DNA of 14,089 nt, from assembly GCA_964436825.1 (NCBI GenBank), contig CAYTEO010000056.1, forward strand, positions 1 through 14,089, in the 5' to 3' direction. The notes beneath the pieces are model-generated. The model saw only the letters and a list, made by a program, of their open reading frames with translations, made no database searches and was not told the DNA's origin. A program made the translations under genes and the position numbers. This document shows, piece after piece, positions 7,351 to 13,099 of the stretch (within the stretch, counting starts at the first letter, position 1; each line of letters begins with the position of its first letter). This DNA comes from CAYTEO01 sp964436825. GTDB taxonomy: Bacteria > Krumholzibacteriota > Krumholzibacteriia > LZORAL124-64-63.

Positions 7351-8424
7351 ATGAGATCCCAGATGCCTCGTCTTCTGCCGGCGGTCCTGATCTGCATCCT
7401 GGCCGTGACGGCCCAGGCCGGTACCTTCACGCGCGAGATGGAGTTCGACACCGACGTCCTGAAGGTCGCCGATCTGGTCGGTGCCATCGAGCTGCGGCCC
7501 GCCACCGATGGCCGGTTCCACGTCAAGGTCACGGTCCAGGGCGACGATGCCGACCCGTCGGTCATCGGGATCGAGCAGGAGGCCGGGGCCCTGCGGGTGG
7601 TCTTCCCGGTCGGGAAGCAGCGGCGCTTCGTCTACCCGCGGCTGGACAAGAAGAAGGCCTCCTTCCACCAGGGGATGGACAACGATCGCCAGAGCTGGTG
7701 GCGGCGCATCCTCGACGCCGCCGACGGCAAGCGGATCACGGTCGTCCGCAACGGCCGCGGTTTCCGGGCCTGGGCCGACCTCGAGATCGCCGTCCCGGCC
7801 GGGAGCCGGCTGGAGGTGGTCCACGGTGCCGGGTCGATCACGGCGCGGGATCTCCGGGCGGACGTCGTCTGCGAACTGCGGTACGGTCCCGTCACCGTGA
7901 CCGGCCTGGAGGGATCCTTCCACGGGGGGACGGGCAGCGGGACGGTCACCTGCCGCCAGGTCACCGGCGATGTCCATGTCGATGCCGGCAGCGGCAGTGT
8001 CGTGGCCTCCGGCTGCCGGGGCGAGCACTTCCACGCCGACGCGGGCAGCGGCACCGTCTCGGTGAAGGACCTGGACGTCTCGCTGCTGGAGATCGACACC
8101 GGCAGCGGCTCGGTCGAGGGAAGCGGTCTGGGCGCCGACGAGGGGCGGATCGAGACCGGCAGCGGCGACATCGTCGCCGATTTCCGGCGCCTGGGAGAGG
8201 ACTGGTTCCGCTTCGAGACCGGCAGTGGCGACATCGATCTGGGACTGCCGGAGGGTGCAGAGGCGACCGTCGAGGCGGCGACCGGCAGCGGCCGGGTGAC
8301 GTTCGATCTCCCCGCTGCGACGGTGCAGGAGCAGGGCAGGAGAACGGCGCGGCTGGTCCTGGGGAAGGGGACGTCGCGGGTGAAGCTGGAGACCGGCAGC
8401 GGCGACATCCGCATCCACCACTGA
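7351..8424 (+). CDS. Secreted DUF4097-family beta-helix (putative adhesin-like) protein with TGSG turn ladder
   Basis: A 357-residue protein with a Sec signal peptide (residues 1-23, MRSQMPRLLPAVLICILAV, cleavage after AQA). The mature N-terminus looks like a beta-sandwich with a charged, Lys-rich insert (YPRLDKKKASFHQGM to about residue 130). From about residue 150 a right-handed-helix-like ladder begins: GAGSITARD, then eight turns at G195, G213, G232, G251, G270, G291, G312 and G349, each reading [TA]GSG-x-[VI]. Spacing is 18, 19, 19, 19, 21, 21 and 37 residues. This pattern is typical of DUF4097/DUF2807 proteins, which lie in the periplasm or envelope and are often linked to anti-sigma systems or adhesion; no partner gene is seen here. 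A GGGAGGT ribosome site lies 6 bases before the ATG. The gene appears monocistronic, flanked by a divergent gene and a 165-bp downstream gap. Confidence 0.85.
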   Translation: MRSQMPRLLPAVLICILAVTAQAGTFTREMEFDTDVLKVADLVGAIELRPATDGRFHVKVTVQGDDADPSVIGIEQEAGALRVVFPVGKQRRFVYPRLDKKKASFHQGMDNDRQSWWRRILDAADGKRITVVRNGRGFRAWADLEIAVPAGSRLEVVHGAGSITARDLRADVVCELRYGPVTVTGLEGSFHGGTGSGTVTCRQVTGDVHVDAGSGSVVASGCRGEHFHADAGSGTVSVKDLDVSLLEIDTGSGSVEGSGLGADEGRIETGSGDIVADFRRLGEDWFRFETGSGDIDLGLPEGAEATVEAATGSGRVTFDLPAATVQEQGRRTARLVLGKGTSRVKLETGSGDIRIHH

Positions 8425-8455
8425 GGCCCCGGCGGCGGGGGCGTCGCGGCGCATC

Positions 8456-8483
8456 CCCGGGACCTCGGAGCGGGGGTTCCGGG
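8456..8483. terminator. Strong intergenic hairpin, possible terminator of the DUF4097 gene
   Basis: CCCGGGACC (8456-8464) pairs with GGTTCCGGG (8475-8483) over nine pairs including one G-U, with a 10-nt loop. A smaller five-pair hairpin (GCCCC with GGGGC, 8426-8442) directly follows the stop codon. Neither has a U-tract. The region 8425-8589 otherwise holds only the GNAT promoter candidate. Confidence 0.4.
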
Positions 8484-8526
8484 CAGCCGGGTCCGCACGT
8501 GGGAGCGCCTTCCCGGCGGCCGCCCG

Positions 8527-8555
8527 TTTCCGCTCCCGGCCGTCCATGCTAGTCT
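8527..8555 (+). promoter_or_regulatory. Candidate promoter for the GNAT-amidase-MIO run
   Basis: TTTCCG (8527-8532), a 17-base spacer, then TAGTCT (8550-8555) preceded by TGC, which makes an extended -10. The downstream bases GCCCGG resemble those after the other -10 candidates. Transcription would start near 8562, about 28 nt before the ATG. The -35 match is poor. Confidence 0.4.
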
Positions 8556-8589
8556 GCCCGGCATCACCACCTCTACCGGGAGACAGAGC

Positions 8590-9096
8590 ATGACGGCACC
8601 TGTGATCCGCTCCGCCACCCGCGACGACGTCCCGCTGATCCTGGACTTCATCCGTGAACTGGCGGTCTACGAGCGCCTGGCCGACGCCGTCGTGGCCACC
8701 GCGGATGACCTGCGGCGGACCCTGTTCGGGGAGCGGCCCTTCGCCGAGGTCCTGCTGGCCGAGCTCGACGGCGAGCCGGCCGGCTTCGCCCTCTTCTTCC
8801 ACAACTACTCCACGTTCCTGGGGCGGCCCGGTCTCTACCTGGAGGATCTGTTCGTCCGCGAGCGGTGGCGCGGTCGCGGGATCGGCCTGGCCCTGATGCG
8901 GGAGCTGGCCCGGCTGGCGGTGGCGCGCGGCTGCGGCCGCTTCGAGTGGGCCTGCCTGGACTGGAACGAGCCGGCCATCGCCTTCTACCGCCGCCTGGGG
9001 GCCGAGCCCCAGGACGACTGGACCGTCTTCCGGCTCGCCGGCGACCCGCTGCAGCGGCTGGCGGCCGGCGACGAGCGACGAGAGGACGACCGATGA
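8590..9096 (+). CDS. GNAT N-acetyltransferase, diamine/spermidine acetyltransferase-like
   Basis: A 168-residue single GNAT domain. Strand 4 with the acetyl-CoA pyrophosphate loop reads LYLEDLFVRERWRGRGIGLALM (about 82-103; R94-G-R-G97-I-G99), and the C-terminal motif NEPAIAFYRRLGAEP carries Tyr133, the usual general acid. The HNYSTFLGRPGLYLEDLFV stretch closely resembles eukaryotic-type spermidine/spermine N1-acetyltransferases, which acetylate polyamines or thialysine. The protein transfers acetyl from acetyl-CoA to an amine in the cytoplasm; the true substrate is not shown. GGGAG lies 7 bases before the ATG at 8590. The last codon and stop overlap the amidase start (ATGA at 9093-9096), so the two are translationally coupled. 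A hydrophilic, charged tail (DERREDDR) ends the protein. Confidence 0.92.
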   Translation: MTAPVIRSATRDDVPLILDFIRELAVYERLADAVVATADDLRRTLFGERPFAEVLLAELDGEPAGFALFFHNYSTFLGRPGLYLEDLFVRERWRGRGIGLALMRELARLAVARGCGRFEWACLDWNEPAIAFYRRLGAEPQDDWTVFRLAGDPLQRLAAGDERREDDR

Positions 9097-10790
9097 AGCA
9101 CCGGATCCCCCTGTTCTCCCTGATCGCCCTGCTCTCCCTGCTGGCCGCCGGCTGCGGCGAGAGGATCGACGACGGCCACGACCTGACCCCCGGCGCCGTG
9201 CGGGGTGCCGAGCGGGTTCTCGGCCTGGAGCTGACCGCCGCCGAGCGGGAGCTGCTCCTGCCCGACCTGGTCGAGCAGCGCGACGCCTACCGCGAGCTGC
9301 GGTCGCTGGACCTGGCCAACGCGGAGAGGCCGGCGCTGGTCTTCTCGCCCCTGCTGCCCGGCATGAAGCTCGCGCGGCCGGACCGCGCGCCGCGCTGGAG
9401 CGATCCCGGTCCCGTCCACCGGCCGGCCGACCTGGACTCGCTGGCCTTCGCCACCGTCGCCGAGCTGTCGGCACTGATCCACGCGGGACTGGTGAGCTCG
9501 CGGGAGCTGACCGAGCTCTGCCTGGAACGCCTGGAGCGGTACGACCCGCGGCTGCACTGCGTCGTGACCCTGACGCCGGGGATCGCCCGCCGCCAGGCGG
9601 CGCGGGCCGACTCGCTGCTGGCGGCCGGCGTCGACCTGGGACCGCTGCACGGGATCCCCTACGGGGTGAAGGACCTGCTGGCCGTCCGCGGGACGGTGAC
9701 GACCTGGGGCGCGGCGCCGTACCGGGACCAGGTGATCGACGACACCGCCACGGTCGTCCGTCGCCTGGAGGCGGCCGGGGCGGTCCTGTGCGCCAAGCTG
9801 ACCCTGGGAGCCCTGGCCATGGGCGATGTCTGGTTCGGGGGCAAGACCCGCAACCCGTGGCGGCCGGAGCAGGGCTCCAGCGGCTCGTCCGCCGGGCCGG
9901 CCAGCGCCGTGGCGGCCGGCCTGCTGCCGTTCGCCATCGGGTCGGAGACGTGGGGGAGCATCGTCTCGCCGTCGGTCCGCTGCGGGGTGACCGGCCTGCG
10001 TCCCACGTTCGGGCGGGTCAGCCGCAGCGGCGCCATGGCCCTGAGCTGGACGATGGACAAGCTCGGTCCCATCGCCCGCAGCGTCGAGGACTGCGTCATG
10101 GTCCTGGACGCCATCCGCGGGCCGGACGGCGAGGACCCGACGGTCGTCGACGCGCCGCTGCCGTACGACCCGCGGGTCGACTGGTCGCGCCTGCGGATCG
10201 GCTACCTGGAGCAGGACTTCGCCCTGGAGGACTCGGTGGGCCGTGCCCTGGACGAGGCGGCCCTGGACGTCCTGCGTGGGCTGGGGGCGCGGCTCGTGCC
10301 GGTCCCGCTGCCGGAGATGGACGCCTACCCGCTGTCGATCGTCCTGGCGGTGGAGGCGGCGGCGGCGTTCGAGGAGTTGACCCTGTCGGGTCGCGACGAC
10401 CTGCTGGTCCGCCAGGGACGCGGCGCCTGGCCCAACATCTTCCGCGCCGCCCGCTTCGTCCCGGCCGTCGAGTACGTCCAGGCCAACCGGGCGCGGGTTC
10501 GCCTGATGCGGGCCATGGACGACCTGCTCCACGAGGTGGACCTGTACGTCGCTCCCGCCTTCGCCGGCCAGAACCTCCTGGTGACGAACCTGACCGGCCA
10601 TCCCTGCGTCGTCGTCCCGGACGGCTTCACCGGCCCGGACCAGCCCCACGGCATCACCTTCGTCGGCCGGCTGTACGACGAGGCGACGGTCGCCGCCGTG
10701 GCCCGCGCCTACCAGGAGGCCAGCGGCTTCCACCGGCGACATCCGGAGGGGTACCTGGGCGGCCTTGCCTCCCCCCCCTCCACCCCCTAA
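9093..10790 (+). CDS. Amidase-signature lipoprotein (GatA-like, not the tRNA enzyme)
   Basis: A 565-residue protein. Its N-terminus (MKHRIPLFSLIALLSLLAAGC) is a lipoprotein signal with probable lipidated Cys21, placing it outside the cytoplasm, unlike cytoplasmic GatA. The amidase-signature Ser-cisSer-Lys triad is intact: Lys193 in GVKDLL, cis-Ser265 in the GSSAGPASAVAAG loop, and nucleophile Ser289 in GSETWGSIVSPS (24 residues apart, as in GatA, FAAH and malonamidase). Trp287 replaces the usual Gly of the TGGS turn. About 80 residues separate the lipid anchor from the amidase core (which begins near ATVAELSALIHAG) and may be a spacer. It would hydrolyse an amide in the periplasm or at the outer membrane; the substrate is unknown. 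No GatB or GatC is nearby. It overlaps the GNAT gene by 4 bp and precedes the MIO gene by 54 bp. The last codons run through a tract of eight C residues. Confidence 0.92.
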   Translation: MKHRIPLFSLIALLSLLAAGCGERIDDGHDLTPGAVRGAERVLGLELTAAERELLLPDLVEQRDAYRELRSLDLANAERPALVFSPLLPGMKLARPDRAPRWSDPGPVHRPADLDSLAFATVAELSALIHAGLVSSRELTELCLERLERYDPRLHCVVTLTPGIARRQAARADSLLAAGVDLGPLHGIPYGVKDLLAVRGTVTTWGAAPYRDQVIDDTATVVRRLEAAGAVLCAKLTLGALAMGDVWFGGKTRNPWRPEQGSSGSSAGPASAVAAGLLPFAIGSETWGSIVSPSVRCGVTGLRPTFGRVSRSGAMALSWTMDKLGPIARSVEDCVMVLDAIRGPDGEDPTVVDAPLPYDPRVDWSRLRIGYLEQDFALEDSVGRALDEAALDVLRGLGARLVPVPLPEMDAYPLSIVLAVEAAAAFEELTLSGRDDLLVRQGRGAWPNIFRAARFVPAVEYVQANRARVRLMRAMDDLLHEVDLYVAPAFAGQNLLVTNLTGHPCVVVPDGFTGPDQPHGITFVGRLYDEATVAAVARAYQEASGFHRRHPEGYLGGLASPPSTP

Positions 10791-10823
10791 CGTGGAGTCC
10801 CGGATTCACCCGGAACCGCCACG
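10791..10823 (+). promoter_or_regulatory. Stem-loop between the amidase stop and the MIO gene
   Basis: CGTGG (10791-10795) pairs with CCACG (10819-10823) and, inward, GTCCCGG with CCGGAAC (one C-A mismatch) around an ATTCAC loop. It directly follows the amidase TAA and lies about 8 bases upstream of the MIO ribosome site. No U-tract follows, so it may be a processing, partial-termination or translation-modulating structure rather than a full terminator. Confidence 0.4.
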
Positions 10824-10844
10824 TCCACCTGCGGAGGGAACGAG

Positions 10845-12368
10845 ATGGCCATCGTCCTGGACGGCTCGGGACTGACGATCGAGAAGCTGGAGCGGATCGC
10901 CCGCCACGGGGAGAAGGTCGAGCTGGCGCCCGAGGCGCTGGAGCGGATCAAGGTCTGCCGCGCCATGCTGGAGGAGAAGATCGCCGCCCGCGAGGTCATG
11001 TACGGCGTCAACACCGGCATCGGCGAGCTGTGCGAGGTCATCCTCAGCGACGATCAGGTCCGGGAGTTCCAGAAGTACCTGGTCTACAACCACTCCGCAG
11101 GGATCGGCGAACCGGCGCCGATCGAGTACGTCCGCGGTGCCATGGCCGCCCGGATCAACGTCCACGCCCACGGCAACAGCGGCTGCCGGCCCGAGATCAC
11201 CCTGACCCTGATGGAGATGCTCAACAAGGGGGTCACTCCCTACGTCTGCCAGAAGGGGTCGGTGGGGGCGTGCGGCGACCTGGCGCCCATGTCCCAGATC
11301 GCGCAGCTGCTGATGGGCGAGGGGCGGGCCTGGTACAAGGGCGAACTCCTGCCGGGGCGCGAGGCCCTGGACCGCGCCGGGATCCCCGTGCCGGGCCTGC
11401 AGGCCCGCGACGGCCTGGCGACGATCAACGGCAGCAACCTGCTGACCGCCATGAGCGCCCTGCACCTGTGCGACATGGAGCGGCTGATCCGCCAGGCGGA
11501 GATCACCGCCGCCATGTCCCTGGAGGCGCTCCTGGCCAACATGAAGCCGTACACCTCGGTCCTGCACGAACTGCGCGGTTTCCAGGGCGCGGTCCGCAGC
11601 GCCCGGGCCATCCGCAAGTGCCTGGAGGGGAGCGACCTGCTGACCGGCAAGATGAAGGTCAAGGTCCAGGACGCCTACTCGATGCGCTCGACCCCCCAGG
11701 TCATTGGCGCCGCCCGTGACGCCCTGCGCTGGGCCCGCGAGCAGGTGGAGATCGAGCTGAACGGCGTGGGCGACAACCCCATCTTCCTGCCCGAGACCCG
11801 CGAGACCCTGACCGGGGCCAACTTCCAGGGCTCGCCCGTCTCCCTGCCCATGGACATGGCCGGGGCGGCGCTGACGATGGTCTGTGTCCTGAGCGAGCGG
11901 CGCCTGAACCGGCTGCTCAACCCCAACCTCTCGGTGGGGCTGCCGGCGTTCCTGACGAAGGGGGCGGGGATGTTCAGCGGGCTGATGCTCAGCCAGTACA
12001 CGGCCGACTCGCTGATCGTCGAGCAGCGGTTGCTGTCGGCGCCGGCGTCGGTCCAGTCGATCCCCGCGGCGGCGGACCAGGAGGACTTCGTCTCCATGGG
12101 GATGAACACGGCGCTCAAGAACGCCCAGATCGTCGACAACGCCTGCGGGATCATCGGCATCGAGATGATGGCCGCCGCGCAGGCCCTCGACTTCCGCGAT
12201 TTCACCTTCGGCCGGGGCGTCACCGTCGCCCATGCCACCGTGCGGAAACACGTGCCGTTCCTGGACGTCGACCGGCCTCTTCACTACGACCACGACACGA
12301 TGCAGGCGCTGGTCCGCCGTGCCGAGGTGCTGACGGCCGTGGAGGCGGAGGTGGGGAGCCTGGCCTAG
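10845..12368 (+). CDS. MIO-type aromatic amino-acid ammonia-lyase/aminomutase (HAL/PAL/TAL family), Ala-Cys-Gly variant
   Basis: A 507-residue, full-length member of the histidase/PAL family, which removes ammonia from, or moves the amino group of, His, Phe or Tyr using the self-made MIO cofactor. The cofactor loop reads GSVGACGDLAPMSQ, with Cys143 where MIO enzymes have Ser. Landmarks fall on P. putida histidase numbers: Tyr53 (YGVNTGIG), His83 (LVYNHSAGIGEP), residue 143 and Asn195 (INGSNLLT), then Gln275 and Arg281 (VQDAYSMRSTPQV). NFQGSP is PAL/aminomutase-like (histidases have NFHAEP), Glu393 sits in VEQRLLSAPAS, and PAAADQEDFVSMG is conserved. The substrate is unresolved: the selectivity pair is Asn82-His83 and no other hut genes are present, so a plain histidine-degradation role is doubtful. 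GGAGG lies about 6 bases before the ATG. It ends the run GNAT-amidase-MIO and is convergent with the CesT-like gene, with only 13 bp between the two stops. Confidence 0.93.
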   Translation: MAIVLDGSGLTIEKLERIARHGEKVELAPEALERIKVCRAMLEEKIAAREVMYGVNTGIGELCEVILSDDQVREFQKYLVYNHSAGIGEPAPIEYVRGAMAARINVHAHGNSGCRPEITLTLMEMLNKGVTPYVCQKGSVGACGDLAPMSQIAQLLMGEGRAWYKGELLPGREALDRAGIPVPGLQARDGLATINGSNLLTAMSALHLCDMERLIRQAEITAAMSLEALLANMKPYTSVLHELRGFQGAVRSARAIRKCLEGSDLLTGKMKVKVQDAYSMRSTPQVIGAARDALRWAREQVEIELNGVGDNPIFLPETRETLTGANFQGSPVSLPMDMAGAALTMVCVLSERRLNRLLNPNLSVGLPAFLTKGAGMFSGLMLSQYTADSLIVEQRLLSAPASVQSIPAAADQEDFVSMGMNTALKNAQIVDNACGIIGIEMMAAAQALDFRDFTFGRGVTVAHATVRKHVPFLDVDRPLHYDHDTMQALVRRAEVLTAVEAEVGSLA

Positions 12369-12386
12369 AACCCATGGGGCCCTAGG
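12364..12386. terminator. Short inverted repeat containing both convergent stop codons
   Basis: CCTAG (12364-12368) and CTAGG (12382-12386) are inverted repeats that include the TAG of each converging gene, with CCC and GGGG inside. The stem is only five pairs and has no U-tract. It may be a weak bidirectional terminator or chance. Confidence 0.2.
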
Positions 12387-12825
12387 CGTCGTCCCCGGGC
12401 GCGGGATCGTCGTCTTCGTCCTTGTCGAACATCTGCTCGAACTCCCCGCCGGTGCGGGCGATGATCTCGGCCGCCATCCGGAACTGGTCGCCGCGCAGGC
12501 CCTCCAGCATGAGGTTCTGGGTCAGCAGCAGCAGGCGCCGCTCCTGGTTCTCGTGGACCGAGAACGAGCCGATCAGCAGCCTGCTGTTCTGGACCAGCAG
12601 CGTGTCCGACAGCTCGGCGGGCAGCTGCCCCGGCGGCAGGGCGGTCACCGGGGTCGAGAACTGGACCATGGGCATCCCGCCCACGGCACCCCCGTTGATG
12701 ACGAAGACCGACTGCGTGCCACCACCATCGTCCTTGAAGTCGATGCGGCCCACGTCGTCGTTCTGCATGGCGATCTCGATCCCGGTCTCGGCGGCCAGGG
12801 CCTGGATGGTCTCGGCGAAGGACAT
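12382..12825 (-). CDS. CesT/YbjN-like secretion-chaperone-fold small acidic protein
   Basis: A 147-residue acidic protein with no signal peptide or membrane segment. The order of elements (N-terminal helix FAETIQALAAETGI, beta strands through about residue 60, LPPGQLPAELSDTLLVQNSRLLIGSF, then helix GDQFRMAAEIIARTGGEFEQMF) resembles the CesT/Tir-chaperone and YbjN fold. Members bind effector proteins or act as regulators. I assign the fold, not a partner: no type III secretion gene is visible, so YbjN-like or another fold-mate is as likely. The C-terminal tail is strongly acidic (DKDEDDDPAPGDDA). The ATG at 12825 has AGGGGAG about 6 bases upstream; an upstream in-frame extension to 13116 is low-complexity shadow and is rejected. 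It is divergent from the PMM/PGM gene. Confidence 0.62.
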   Translation of the reverse strand: MSFAETIQALAAETGIEIAMQNDDVGRIDFKDDGGGTQSVFVINGGAVGGMPMVQFSTPVTALPPGQLPAELSDTLLVQNSRLLIGSFSVHENQERRLLLLTQNLMLEGLRGDQFRMAAEIIARTGGEFEQMFDKDEDDDPAPGDDA

Positions 12826-12883
12826 GGCGGTCTCCCCTGTGGAAGGAGTGGAGGACTGGTGGACGGCGACCTGCATCCCTCGC

Positions 12884-12898
12884 CGGTCCGGTGGACCG
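12884..12898. repeat. Perfect inverted repeat CGGTCC-GGT-GGACCG near the CesT-like gene start site
   Basis: A six-base perfect inverted repeat with a three-base spacer. It falls across the predicted transcription start (about 12896) of the CesT-like gene, so it could be an operator or form a 5' leader hairpin. The small size means chance is possible in GC-rich DNA. Confidence 0.3.
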
Positions 12899-12902
12899 AG
12901 AC

Positions 12903-12931
12903 ACGATAACGCCCCTGCCGGCCCCTGCCCA
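12903..12931 (-). promoter_or_regulatory. Candidate promoter for the CesT-like gene
   Basis: On the minus strand TGGGCA (12931-12926) is followed by 17 bases and TATCGT (12908-12903); each hexamer has four consensus bases. The start would be near 12896, leaving a leader of about 70 nt. This lies in the 274-bp region 12826-13099, shared with the oppositely directed PMM/PGM promoter; no gene is seen there. Confidence 0.35.
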
Positions 12932-13022
12932 GCCGGAAACCCGGGTCGCCGGCGCCTGCGGCCGGTCCCTGCCCCGGCAACGGCGCCGGCGGGCGCGTCC
13001 AGCCCGCCGGGCCGGGTCCGGG

Positions 13023-13051
13023 TTGACGCGGCCCCGTCCGGTTGCCATCCT
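13023..13051 (+). promoter_or_regulatory. Candidate promoter for the PMM/PGM gene
   Basis: TTGACG (13023-13028, five of six consensus bases), a 17-base spacer, then CATCCT (13046-13051) and GTCCG. The -35, spacer length and -10 are almost the same as those before the cupin gene. The start would be near 13058, about 42 nt before the ATG. Confidence 0.5.
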
Positions 13052-13099
13052 GTCCGCAGCCGCAGACCGACACGCCGACATCCAGGAGGAACGCCGCCC

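Noticed and set aside
7924..8410. Repeated GACCGGCAGCGGCGACAT units considered as a CRISPR or tandem-repeat element
   Set aside because: They lie in frame within a coding gene, vary in spacing and encode TGSGDI turns of a beta-helix, not spacer-repeat units.
8985..10742. 585-codon minus-strand frame opposite the amidase
   Set aside because: Antisense shadow; the plus-strand amidase has an intact catalytic triad and start.
10806..12293. 495-codon minus-strand frame opposite the MIO enzyme
   Set aside because: Shadow with Gln/Asp-rich low complexity; the plus strand carries the conserved family.
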